A stretch of DNA of 64,000 nt from Lentisalinibacter salinarum. GTDB lineage: Bacteria > Pseudomonadota > Gammaproteobacteria > Steroidobacterales > Woeseiaceae. The stretch spans positions 558,001-622,000 of the forward strand of contig NZ_JAPDRH010000001.1 of the NCBI RefSeq assembly GCF_040706555.1, in the 5' to 3' direction. This document shows, piece after piece, positions 56,522 through 64,000 of this stretch; position 1 is the first letter of the stretch, and each line of letters starts with the position of its first letter. Both the position numbers and the translations under genes were made by a program. The notes under the pieces were generated by a model. That model did not search any database, was not told the origin of the DNA, and saw nothing but the letters and a program-made list of their open reading frames with translations.

Positions 56522-57622
56522 ATGCTCACGATCGAACAACTGAGTCATGCCTACGGCGACCAGCCCGTGCTGGAGGGCGTCGACCTGGTGCTGGGACGCG
56601 GCCGCATCGGCTGCCTGCTCGGGCCGTCCGGCTGCGGCAAAACCACCGTGCTGCGCTGCATCGCCGGCTTCGAGCGGCCCGCCGGCGGGCGCATCATGGC
56701 GGCCGGCCGGGAGCTCTCGGGGCCGGGCGTGCACGTGCCGCCGGAGCGCCGGCGCATCGGGATGGTGTTCCAGGACTACGCCCTGATGCCGCACCTGGAC
56801 GTCGCCGGCAACGTGGCCTTCGGCCTGGGCGCGCGGGGCGGTTCCCGCCAGCGGGACCGCGTGCGCGAGATGCTCGAACTGGTCGGGCTGCCGGGGCTGG
56901 AGGGCCGCTATCCCCACGAGCTGTCCGGCGGCCAGCAGCAGCGCGTCGCCCTGGCGCGGGCACTGGCGCCGGAGCCCGGCCTGCTGCTGATGGACGAGCC
57001 CTTCTCCAACCTCGATGCCGGCCTGCGCGAGCGTCTCGCCGCCGAGGTGCGCGACATCCTGAAGTCCGTCGGCACCACGGCGCTCATCGTCACCCACGAC
57101 CACCAGGACGCGTTCTCCGTGGCCGACGACGTCGGCGTGCTCACCGCCGGGCGCCTGCTGCAGTGGGATACGGCCTACAACATCTATCACCGGCCGGCGG
57201 ACCGATTCGTGGCCGGTTTCGTCGGCCAGGGTGTCTGGCTGCCCGGCGTGGTGCGCGGACCGGACAGGGTGGAGACCCCGGTGGCGACCGCGACCGGACG
57301 CATGACCGAGGCGCTGCCCGCCGGCACCGCGGTGGAGCTGCTGCTGCGCCCGGACGACGTCGTGCACGACGACGAGAGCGCCATGAAGGCCCGGGTGGTG
57401 AGCCGGCGTTTCCGCGGGCCGCAGTTCCTCTACGAACTCAGCACGGCCGACGGCAGTCGGCTGCTATCGGCCGTGCCGAGCCATCACGACCACGCGGTCG
57501 GCGAGATGATCGGCATCCGCATCGAGACCGACCACATGGTGGTGTTCCCGGCCGCGCAGGAGCCTAGCGCCGCTGGCGCCACATCAGCGCGAGAAACAGT
57601 GGCACGCCCAGCAGCGCCGTGA
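56522..57622 (+). CDS. fbpC: Ferric-iron ABC transporter ATPase
   Basis: 366 residues. Walker A GPSGCGKTTVLR, Q-loop VFQDYALMPHLDV, signature LSGGQQQRVALARAL, Walker B LLLMDEPFSNLDA, switch His in VTHDHQDAFSVADDV. The C-terminal TOBE-like domain (VELLLRPDDVV ... ARVVSRRFRG) is as expected. It powers iron uptake with the two upstream proteins. Its 3' end overlaps the convergent FecCD permease gene by 59 bases. Confidence 0.94.
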   Translation: MLTIEQLSHAYGDQPVLEGVDLVLGRGRIGCLLGPSGCGKTTVLRCIAGFERPAGGRIMAAGRELSGPGVHVPPERRRIGMVFQDYALMPHLDVAGNVAFGLGARGGSRQRDRVREMLELVGLPGLEGRYPHELSGGQQQRVALARALAPEPGLLLMDEPFSNLDAGLRERLAAEVRDILKSVGTTALIVTHDHQDAFSVADDVGVLTAGRLLQWDTAYNIYHRPADRFVAGFVGQGVWLPGVVRGPDRVETPVATATGRMTEALPAGTAVELLLRPDDVVHDDESAMKARVVSRRFRGPQFLYELSTADGSRLLSAVPSHHDHAVGEMIGIRIETDHMVVFPAAQEPSAAGATSARETVARPAAP

Positions 57623-58538
57623 GCGTGCCCACCGGCAGCTGACGGGGCGCCATGGCCGTGCGCGCCAGCGTGTCGGCCACCACCAGCAGGCAGCCGCCGG
57701 CGATGGCGGCGGCCGGTATCACGCGACGATGTTCGCTGCCGGTCACCAGCCGGATCATGTGCGGCACCACGAGACCCACGAAGCCGATGGTCCCCGCCGC
57801 GGTGACGGCGACGGCGGTGAGCAGGGCCGCGCCGACGAAGATTGCGGCCTGCACCAGGGCGACCCGCTGGCCCAGGATGGCGGCCATGGTCTCGCCCCGG
57901 GCCAGCACGTTCAGCTCCCGCGCGGCTGCCAGCGCCAGCGCGGTGCCGACGGCCAGCACCACCAGCAGGGGTGCCGGCGCGTGGGCGAAGGAGAAGTCGC
58001 CCATCAGCCAGAACAGCATGCCGTGGATGCCCTGTTCCGGCGTCAGCGTGAGCAGCAGGCCGATGACCGCGGAGAGCCCCGAAGCCAGTACCACCCCGGT
58101 GAGCAGCAGCCGTGCCGGGGTCCAGCTGCCGCTGCCGTGGGCCACCAGGAACACGACCAGCATCGCGACGAGGGCGCCGGTGAAGGCGCCGGCGTCCACG
58201 GCCCAGGGCGCCAGCCCCACGGACAGGGCGGCCAGCGCCCCGACGGCGGCGCCGCCGGAGGTGCCGAGGATGTAGGGGTCGGCGAGGGGGTTGCGCAGCA
58301 GCACCTGCATCAGCACGCCGGCCAGCGCGAGCAGCCCGCCCACGGCGAAGGCGGACAGCGCGCGGGGCAGGCGCAGCTCCAGCACCAGGTCCCGTTCGCC
58401 GGGGCTGCCGCCGCCGGCCAGGATCTCCGCGATCCGCGCCAGCGGCAGCGATTCGCTGCCCGTCGCCAGCGCGGCCCCGAGACAGGCGAGCGCCAGCAGG
58501 AGCAGGCCGGGCAGCAGCAGCTTCTGCGCCAGGGTCAT
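57564..58538 (-). CDS. FecCD/BtuC-family ABC transporter permease
   Basis: 324 residues with about ten membrane segments and the FecCD pattern: LRLPRALSAFAVGGLLALAGVLMQ, NPLADPYILGTSGGAAVGA, LLTGVVLASGLSA, GTIGFVGLVVPHMIRLVTG and ending in RQLPVGTLTALLGVPLFLAL. Members import B12, haem or ferric siderophores. The window contains an unpaired BtuF and BtuD 14-19 kb away, so this may be BtuC. It shares no riboswitch or Fur box and stands alone, divergent from rppH. Both readings remain open. Confidence 0.9.
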   Translation of the reverse strand: MTLAQKLLLPGLLLLALACLGAALATGSESLPLARIAEILAGGGSPGERDLVLELRLPRALSAFAVGGLLALAGVLMQVLLRNPLADPYILGTSGGAAVGALAALSVGLAPWAVDAGAFTGALVAMLVVFLVAHGSGSWTPARLLLTGVVLASGLSAVIGLLLTLTPEQGIHGMLFWLMGDFSFAHAPAPLLVVLAVGTALALAAARELNVLARGETMAAILGQRVALVQAAIFVGAALLTAVAVTAAGTIGFVGLVVPHMIRLVTGSEHRRVIPAAAIAGGCLLVVADTLARTAMAPRQLPVGTLTALLGVPLFLALMWRQRR

Positions 58539-58601
58539 GACGCTTCCGGTCGCTGGTCCGGTATTCGCGATTGTGGAAGAATGACGGGCAAGAGGTTTTC
58601 C

Positions 58602-59183
58602 ATGAATTCCGACAATATCGACGAGCACGGCTTCCGCGCGAACGTCGGCATCATACTGGCGAACGAGGCCGATCGTCTGCTGCTGGCCGGCCGCGCCGGG
58701 CGCAAGGGCTGGCAATTCCCGCAGGGCGGCATCGACAGCGGCGAGAGCGCGGAGGAGGCGATGTTCCGCGAACTGTACGAGGAGCTCGGCCTCGAGCGCC
58801 ACGACGTGCAGGTGCTGGGCGCCACCCGGGACTGGATCCCCTACCGGCTGCCGGAGCGCTACGTGCGCCGCCGCGGCCAGGGCGACAATCCCGTCTGCAT
58901 CGGCCAGAAGCAACGCTGGTTCCTGCTGCGCTTCGTCTCCGCGGAGGAGCGGCTGCGCCTCGATCTGAGCCACACGCCCGAATTCGATCGCTGGCGCTGG
59001 GTGGATTACTGGCGGCCGGTGAACGAGGTCATCTACTTCAAGCGCCGGGTCTATGCCCGGGCCCTGTTCGAACTGGCCACTCACCTGTTCCCGGAGGGGC
59101 CGCCGCCGCAGCCGCGCTGGTGGCCGCACCGCTGGCGGGCGGTGTTCACCAAGGACCTGCGCCGGGCCGGGTTCACGCCCTGA
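58602..59183 (+). CDS. rppH: RNA pyrophosphohydrolase RppH (Nudix)
   Basis: 193 residues. It opens with the family start FRANVGIILAN, has GRKGWQFPQGG, and the Nudix box GGIDSGESAEEAMFRELYEELGL. Later GDNPVCIGQKQRWFLLRF and FDRWRWVDYWRPVNEVIYFKR are RppH-specific. It strips pyrophosphate from the 5' end of mRNA to trigger decay. AGAGG precedes the ATG at 58602; an ATG at 58581 is less well placed. Confidence 0.96.
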   Translation: MNSDNIDEHGFRANVGIILANEADRLLLAGRAGRKGWQFPQGGIDSGESAEEAMFRELYEELGLERHDVQVLGATRDWIPYRLPERYVRRRGQGDNPVCIGQKQRWFLLRFVSAEERLRLDLSHTPEFDRWRWVDYWRPVNEVIYFKRRVYARALFELATHLFPEGPPPQPRWWPHRWRAVFTKDLRRAGFTP

Positions 59184-59338
59184 GGGTGTCGCCTCGAGCG
59201 CATCGCCGCCGCCCGCCGGATACAGCGCCGCCGGAGGGCCGGTGCGTGGCCGATCCGTGACATACCGCACTTCCGGGGGCGGCGGCTGCCGCGTACCATA
59301 GCCCCCCGTTTTGACAGAATCCCCCGACCCCGGACCCT

Positions 59339-60040
59339 ATGCCGAACGCCTCTCCGATCCGCAGCCGTGTGCTCGCCGCCGTCGCTCTCGCGGCTATCCT
59401 CGGCGCCGGCTACCTGGTGTACGAGGCGGGCCGCCTGCACGCGGGCTACAACCGCCTTGAGGCCGCCCGCGAGCGGAACGACCTGACCGGGCGCATTGCG
59501 GCGCTGGAGGAAGAGGGGGCGGTGCTGCGCGAGGAGATCATCAAGCTGGAGACGCTGCGCAAGACGGACCAGGAGGCATACAAGGCCATCGACGAGGGTT
59601 TCCGCTCGCTGCAGGACAAGATCCAGGAACAGCGTGAGGCCATCGCGTTCTACCGCGGCATCATATCGCCGGCGGACTCCAGCAGCGGCCTGCGGGTGCA
59701 GGACTTCCAGGTATTGCGCGGCGCGGAGGAGTCCCGCTATCGTCTGCGACTGGTGCTCGTCCAGGTGAAACAGCATCACCAGCGCGTGTCGGGGACGGTG
59801 CGCCTCTCGGTGGACGGGGCGCGCGGCGGCGAGGCCGTCACCATCCCGTTCGGCCAGCTCGCCGCCGGGGACGACGACGCGCGCTGGGCTTTTTCGTTCC
59901 GGTATTTCCAGGATTTCGAGCGGGAGCTGGTATTGCCGGAAGGATTCGAGCCGGACCGCGTCAACGTCGAACTGATGCCGAGCGGCAGCGGCAACTCGGG
60001 CATCAAGCAGAGTTTTCCCTGGTCGACGAGCCCGGGATGA
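59339..60040 (+). CDS. DUF6776-like membrane protein with coiled coil
   Basis: 233 residues. One N-terminal membrane segment (about 10-31), a coiled coil (about 36-95, NDLTGRIAALEEEGAVLREEIIKLETL ...) and a C-terminal beta-rich part (RLRLVLVQVKQHHQRVSGTVRLSV, IPFGQLA, FSFRYFQDFERELVLPEGF). It lies 21 bases upstream of a bactofilin gene and is probably co-transcribed with it, as homologues often are. The function is unknown; a periplasmic role anchored in the inner membrane is inferred. Confidence 0.78.
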   Translation: MPNASPIRSRVLAAVALAAILGAGYLVYEAGRLHAGYNRLEAARERNDLTGRIAALEEEGAVLREEIIKLETLRKTDQEAYKAIDEGFRSLQDKIQEQREAIAFYRGIISPADSSSGLRVQDFQVLRGAEESRYRLRLVLVQVKQHHQRVSGTVRLSVDGARGGEAVTIPFGQLAAGDDDARWAFSFRYFQDFERELVLPEGFEPDRVNVELMPSGSGNSGIKQSFPWSTSPG

Positions 60041-60061
60041 GCAGCCTTCACGGAGTAAGCC

Positions 60062-60517
60062 ATGTTTGGACGTAAGAACAAGCGCCACACGACCATCGAC
60101 ACGCTCGTCGGCCCGAATTCACGGGTGCAGGGGGACCTGCACTTCGAGGGCGGCTGCCACGTGGACGGCACCGTCCAGGGCAACGTCAGCGCCGATTCCG
60201 AGAGTGATTCGGCGCTCAGCATCAGCGAGAACGGGACCATCGAGGGCAACGTGACCGTGCCCCACGTGGTGCTGAAGGGCACGGTGCGCGGTGACCTCGC
60301 CGCCAGCGAGCGGGTGGAACTCGGGCCCACGGCGCGGGTCATCGGTAATGTGTATTACAATCTGATCGAGATGGCCATCGGCGCGGAGATCAACGGCAAG
60401 CTGGTGCACGGCACGGAAAAGCGTGCGGGCCAGACCGCCGACGAGGACGACCGGGGCAGCAAGACCGGCGACACCGCGAAGATGCCGGCGCCCAAGATCG
60501 CCACGGGCGCCAAATAG
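60062..60517 (+). CDS. Bactofilin (polymer-forming cytoskeletal protein)
   Basis: 151 residues. The DUF583 beta-helical core spans about 15-115: IDTLVGPNSRVQGDLHFEGGCHVDGTVQGNV, then SENGTIEGNVTVPHVVLKGTVRGD and RVELGPTARVIGNVYYNLIEMAIGAEINGKL. It self-assembles without nucleotide into membrane-associated filaments that position cell-wall or other machinery. The tails are charged and presumed disordered. Preceded closely by the DUF6776-like gene and followed by erpA. Confidence 0.94.
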   Translation: MFGRKNKRHTTIDTLVGPNSRVQGDLHFEGGCHVDGTVQGNVSADSESDSALSISENGTIEGNVTVPHVVLKGTVRGDLAASERVELGPTARVIGNVYYNLIEMAIGAEINGKLVHGTEKRAGQTADEDDRGSKTGDTAKMPAPKIATGAK

Positions 60518-60576
60518 GAATCGACAGGCAGAGACCGGCAGACAGGGCCCGTGTGCGGGCCCGGGGAAGCAGAACC

Positions 60577-60951
60577 ATGGAAAACACGACGACGACGACA
60601 CCTGAAGCCAACGAGATGCCGCCGCCGCCGCTGGTGTTCACCGACGCGGCCGCGCAGAAGGTGGGCGAGCTGATCCGTGAGGAAGACAATCCGGATCTCA
60701 TGCTGCGCGTGTTCGTCTCCGGCGGGGGCTGCTCCGGCTTCCAGTACGGATTCACGTTCGACGAGAAATTGGAAGAGGGCGACACCCAGGTGGAGAACCA
60801 GGGCGTGACGCTGCTGGTGGACCCGATGAGCGTGCAGTACCTCATGGGCGCCGAGATCGACTACAAGGAAGACCTGGAAGGCGCCCAGTTCATCATCCGC
60901 AATCCGAACGCCCAGACCACCTGCGGCTGCGGGTCGTCGTTCTCCGTCTGA
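60577..60951 (+). CDS. erpA: Iron-sulfur cluster insertion protein ErpA
   Basis: 124 residues of the A-type carrier family. The three cluster-binding Cys are in GGGCSGFQYGFTFD and the C-terminal TTCGCGSSFSV. Near the middle is VDPMSVQYLMGAEIDY, typical of ErpA. It donates 4Fe-4S clusters to apo-enzymes. GGGGAAG precedes the ATG. The N-terminal Thr/Glu-rich tail (MENTTTTTPEANEMPPPP) is longer than in E. coli. Confidence 0.95.
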   Translation: MENTTTTTPEANEMPPPPLVFTDAAAQKVGELIREEDNPDLMLRVFVSGGGCSGFQYGFTFDEKLEEGDTQVENQGVTLLVDPMSVQYLMGAEIDYKEDLEGAQFIIRNPNAQTTCGCGSSFSV

Positions 60952-61004
60952 CAGTCTGACGCCGCCTGAGCGGCGGCCGCCGGCGGGAAGCAGGGGAGAC
61001 CGGC

Positions 61005-62558
61005 ATCGTCTCCAATACCGACCAGAACGACGATCACTCGTACGACAGCGTCATAGCCGCTGTCGATCTGGGCTCCAACAGTTTTCACATGATCGTGGCC
61101 ACGCTGCGCCACGGCCAGCTCACCATCCTGGATCGCCTGCGCGAGACGGTGCGGCTGGCCGAGGGCCTGTCGCCGAAGACCGGGCTGACGGTGAGCAGCA
61201 AGGCCAGGGCGCTGGAGTGCCTGAGCCGCTTCGGCGAGCGGCTGCGCGACGTGGATGCCTCCAACGTGCGCGCCGCCGGCACCAATACCCTGCGCCGGGC
61301 CCGCCGCGAGGCCGGCTTCCTGGCGGAGGCGGAGGCCGCCCTCGGTCAGCCCATCGAGATCATCTCGGGCATCGAGGAGGCCCGGCTAATTTATCTGGGC
61401 GTGGCGCACAGCCTGCCGCCGATCGAGGGCCGTCGGCTCGTCGTCGATATCGGCGGCGGCAGCACCGAGCTGATACTGGGGCGGGGCGAGCAGCCGGAGG
61501 CACTGGAGAGCCTGTCCATGGGCTGCGTCGGCAAGACCGAACGCTATTTCCCCGACGGCAAGCTCACCCGCAAGGCCTTCGACCGCGCCCGCACGGCGGC
61601 GCAGCTGAAGCTCAGGCCGGTCAAGGCGTTCTTCCGCAAGCACGGCTGGCAGGAGGCCATCGGCGCCTCGGGCACCGTCCGCTCAGCCGAGGCGGTGGCC
61701 CGGGAGCTGGGCATTCTGCAGCCGGAAGGCCTCACGCTCGGCAACGTCGAGGAGCTGATCGAGCGCATGATCGTGCAGGGACGCATCGACCGGCTCGACC
61801 TGCCCGGACTGAACCAGCGTCGCGCGCAGGTCTGGGCCGGCGGTCTGTCCATCCTGGCCGAGATATTCGCCTCGCTCGGCATTGAGCGCATGAATATCTC
61901 CGACGGCTCGCTGCGGGAGGGTCTGCTCTACGACCTGGTCGGCCGGCTGCAGCACGCCGATGCCCGCGAGCGCACCGTTCAGGCCCTGGTCGAGCGCTAC
62001 CACGTCGACCCGGACCAGTCGGAGCGGGCGGCGCTCATGGCCGGGCGGCTGCTCGCCCAGGTGGCTAAGCCGTGGAAGCTCACCGACCCGCTGGACGCGA
62101 AGCTGCTGGAATGGGCGGCGCGGCTGCACGAGATCGGCCTCGATATCTCCCACCACAACTTCCACCAGCATGGCGCCTACATCGTGGAGCACGCGGACCT
62201 GCCCGGCTTCCCGCGCCTGGAGCAGCAGGTGCTGGCCTGTCTGATCGGCTCGCAGCGCAAGCGCCCCGACCAGGACCGCCTCGACCGGCTGCCGGAGAAG
62301 AAGCGCAAGCGGGTGTGGCGCCTGGCCCTGCTGCTGCGCCTGGCCGTGCTCCTGAACCGCAGCCGTTCGGCGGATCTGCCGCTGGATACCCGTGTGGTGG
62401 TCGGCAAGAGATCGCTCGCCCTGTCCTTCCCCGAGGGCTGGCTGGACAACAACCCGCTGACGCTGGCCGATCTCGACCGTGAGATCCAGTATCTGAAACC
62501 CACCGGTTATCGGCTGGAGGTGGACTTCTCCGGTCAGCAGGTCTCCGCGAGCCGCTGA
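61005..62558 (+). CDS. ppx: Exopolyphosphatase / guanosine pentaphosphatase (Ppx/GppA), atypical start
   Basis: About 517 residues if translation begins at the ATC at 61005, which has GGGGAG just upstream. No ATG, GTG or TTG exists in frame between the stop at 60957 and ATG 61089, yet homology runs through IAAVDLGSNSFHMIVATL before that ATG. The ASKHA core is otherwise complete: GIEEARLIYLGV, VVDIGGGSTELILG, and GASGTVRSAEAVAREL. A C-terminal HD-like helical domain follows (LLEWAARLHEIGLDISHHNFHQH). It hydrolyses polyphosphate. The 3' end overlaps the convergent ppk1 by 25 bases. Confidence 0.88.
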   Translation: MVSNTDQNDDHSYDSVIAAVDLGSNSFHMIVATLRHGQLTILDRLRETVRLAEGLSPKTGLTVSSKARALECLSRFGERLRDVDASNVRAAGTNTLRRARREAGFLAEAEAALGQPIEIISGIEEARLIYLGVAHSLPPIEGRRLVVDIGGGSTELILGRGEQPEALESLSMGCVGKTERYFPDGKLTRKAFDRARTAAQLKLRPVKAFFRKHGWQEAIGASGTVRSAEAVARELGILQPEGLTLGNVEELIERMIVQGRIDRLDLPGLNQRRAQVWAGGLSILAEIFASLGIERMNISDGSLREGLLYDLVGRLQHADARERTVQALVERYHVDPDQSERAALMAGRLLAQVAKPWKLTDPLDAKLLEWAARLHEIGLDISHHNFHQHGAYIVEHADLPGFPRLEQQVLACLIGSQRKRPDQDRLDRLPEKKRKRVWRLALLLRLAVLLNRSRSADLPLDTRVVVGKRSLALSFPEGWLDNNPLTLADLDREIQYLKPTGYRLEVDFSGQQVSASR

Positions 62559-64000
62559 AGCAGCGCGCCCTGCGCCGAGTGCGCGCTGGCGTCCGGCCCG
62601 GGCGAGAGGCGGTGATAACTGCCGTCGGCGGCGAGTTCCCAGGCGTCGGTGTTGTCCTCGAGATAGAGTTCCAGGTCGGCCTTGACCTGGTTGCGGTGGG
62701 ATTTGCGCGTGAGCGGGAAGCAGGTCTCGACCCGGTTGAAGAAGTTGCGCTCCATCCAGTCCGCGCTGGCGCAGTAGATCAGTTCGTCGCCGCCGTTCAG
62801 GAAGTAATACACCCGCGAGTGCTCCAGGAAGCGGCCGACGATGGAACGCACCCGGATGTTCTCGGACGCGCCCGGCAGCCCCGGCCGCAGCGAGCAGATG
62901 CCGCGCACGATCAGGTCGATCTCGACGCCGGCCTGTGAGGCCCGGTACAGGGCCTGGATCACCTGCGGCTCGATCAGCGCGTTCACCTTGACGATGATCC
63001 GCGCGGGCTTGCCCCGACCCGCGGCCGCGGTTTCCGCCTCGATGAGCTCCAGCACACGCTCGTGCAGGCTGAACGGCGCCGTGGTCATGCGCTTCAGGCC
63101 GCGGATCTCGGTGAGGCTGGTGAGCTGCATGAAGACCTCGTGCACGTCCCGGCCCAGCGACTGGTCCGCCGACAGGAGGCCGTAGTCCGTGTACACCCGG
63201 GTGGTCTGCGGGTGGTAGTTGCCGGTGCCGAGGTGCACATAGCGGCGCAGCTCCTCGCCGTGACGCCTGACCACCAGCGCCATCTTGGCGTGGGTCTTGT
63301 AGCCGACCACGCCGTAGACGACGTGGGCGCCGGCCTCCTGCAGCCGGCTCGCCAGCGAGATGTTCGCGGCCTCGTCGAAGCGGGCCATCAGCTCGATGAC
63401 CACCGTCACTTCCTTGCCCGCCCGGGCGGCAGCCACCAGGTGGTCCACGATGGGCGACGTGGGGCCGCTGCGGTACAGCGTCTGCTTGATGGCCAGTACG
63501 TCCGGATCGGCGGCGGCCTGGGCGATGAAGTCGATCACGGGCGTGAAAGCCTGGAACGGGTGGTGCAGCAGCACGTCTTTGGCGTCGACCGCGTCGAAGA
63601 CCGTCTCCGCCGCCACCAGGCCGACGGGCAGCCCCGGCGTAAAGGGCCGGAACTTCAGGTCGTCGCGCCCGGACAGGTCGCAGACGCGCAGCAGGCGATT
63701 GAGGTTGACGGGGCCGTCCACCGGATACAGGTCCTCGGCGTCCAGTTCGAAGTGGTCCAGCAGGAAGGTGCTGAGTTCGTCCGGGCATTCGCTCGCCACC
63801 TCCAGGCGCACGGCGGCGCCGTAGCGGCTGGCGGCCAGCTCGCCTTCCAGCGCCCGCACCAGGTCGTCCACCTCCTCGTCGTCCACGTACAGGTCGCTGT
63901 TGCGGGTCACCCGGAACTGGAAGCAGCCGTCCACCTTCATGCCGGGGAACAGTTCGTCCACGAAACTGTGGATCACCGACGACAGGAACACGAAGCTCTC
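62534..64000 (-). CDS. ppk1: Polyphosphate kinase Ppk1, 5' part beyond window
   Basis: At least 488 C-terminal residues; the N-terminus is outside. Present are the middle domain (ESFVFLSSVIHSFVDELFPG), HHPFQAFTPVIDFIAQAAADP, and the phospholipase-D-like catalytic halves. The first holds VYGVVGYKTHAKMALVVRR, whose His is the expected phospho-His, and YVHLGTGNYHPQT; the second holds VYYFLNGGDELIYCASADWMERNFFNRVE. It makes polyphosphate from ATP, opposing the convergent ppx product. End position fits full-length C-terminus. Confidence 0.96.
   Translation of the reverse strand, partial: ESFVFLSSVIHSFVDELFPGMKVDGCFQFRVTRNSDLYVDDEEVDDLVRALEGELAASRYGAAVRLEVASECPDELSTFLLDHFELDAEDLYPVDGPVNLNRLLRVCDLSGRDDLKFRPFTPGLPVGLVAAETVFDAVDAKDVLLHHPFQAFTPVIDFIAQAAADPDVLAIKQTLYRSGPTSPIVDHLVAAARAGKEVTVVIELMARFDEAANISLASRLQEAGAHVVYGVVGYKTHAKMALVVRRHGEELRRYVHLGTGNYHPQTTRVYTDYGLLSADQSLGRDVHEVFMQLTSLTEIRGLKRMTTAPFSLHERVLELIEAETAAAGRGKPARIIVKVNALIEPQVIQALYRASQAGVEIDLIVRGICSLRPGLPGASENIRVRSIVGRFLEHSRVYYFLNGGDELIYCASADWMERNFFNRVETCFPLTRKSHRNQVKADLELYLEDNTDAWELAADGSYHRLSPGPDASAHSAQGALLQRLAETC

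Overview
The window is high-GC, densely coded chromosomal DNA from a gammaproteobacterium. The evidence is the gene order yggT-proC-yggS / pilT-pilU, then yqgE-ruvX, tonB, gshB and pilG-H-I-J-chpA, which is the layout around pilT in Pseudomonas and its relatives. TyrA of the T-protein type, an AmpD-AmpE pair, ErpA, RppH and a Ppx/Ppk1 pair agree with this. The very high G+C and the housekeeping content suit an Ectothiorhodospiraceae/Chromatiales-like or Xanthomonad-like lineage, but genus is inference only. I see no rRNA, tRNA, insertion sequence, prophage or CRISPR array.

Layout. 1-8.3 kb: an M14 acylase cut by the window edge, small lipoprotein and membrane genes, an L,D-transpeptidase, ppnN, three small unknown genes, htpG behind a heat-shock promoter, msrB and a TonB-like protein. 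8.3-11.1 kb (minus): PEBP protein, a membrane/coiled-coil/HhH protein and rocD. 11.3-14.2 kb (plus): CPA-type antiporter, alpha/beta hydrolase and TerB-like protein, ending at a two-way terminator shared with a histone-like HU gene. 14.3-17.5 kb (minus): DUF4426 lipoprotein, yggT, proC, yggS. 17.5-20.9 kb (plus): pilT, pilU and a third PilT/PilU-type ATPase. 21.1-25.3 kb (minus): PyrK-like reductase, ruvX, yqgE, tonB, gshB. 25.4-36.0 kb (plus): a solute-binding protein, a small exported protein and the Pil-Chp chemosensory cluster pilG-pilH-pilI-pilJ-chpA-chpC. 36.0-39.3 kb: rsmE, ampD, ampE and a BtuF-like protein.

39.3-43.8 kb is a corrinoid block: an ATP:corrinoid adenosyltransferase, btuB under a cobalamin riboswitch, a phosphatase and a BtuD-type ATPase. 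43.8-50.6 kb (minus): a predicted membrane metalloprotease, a non-coding RNA locus, a propeller/amidohydrolase-like protein, a CPXCG protein, pdxH, a gamma-glutamyltransferase and frmA. 50.8-57.6 kb (plus): a secreted Arg/Tyr/Asp/His-rich protein, tyrA, a GAF-GGDEF diguanylate cyclase, and a Fur-box-preceded ferric-iron ABC operon. 57.6-64 kb: FecCD-type permease, rppH, DUF6776-like protein, bactofilin, erpA, ppx and the start-less end of ppk1.

Only two gene-free stretches exceed 300 bases. One (41763-42205) holds the cobalamin riboswitch. The other (44629-45081) holds the most interesting element in the window: a minus-strand locus with a near-consensus sigma-54 promoter, three A-rich (ARN)n tracts containing AACAACAA/AACAATAA motifs, and an intrinsic terminator. 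That is the architecture of a CrcZ-type sRNA that titrates Hfq/Crc in carbon catabolite repression.

Other unusual points: a PilJ homologue with essentially no periplasmic sensor domain, no pilK or chpB next to the chemosensory genes, three tandem retraction ATPases, a ppx gene with no canonical start codon in front of its first ATP-binding motif, and an amidohydrolase-like protein without its metal ligands.
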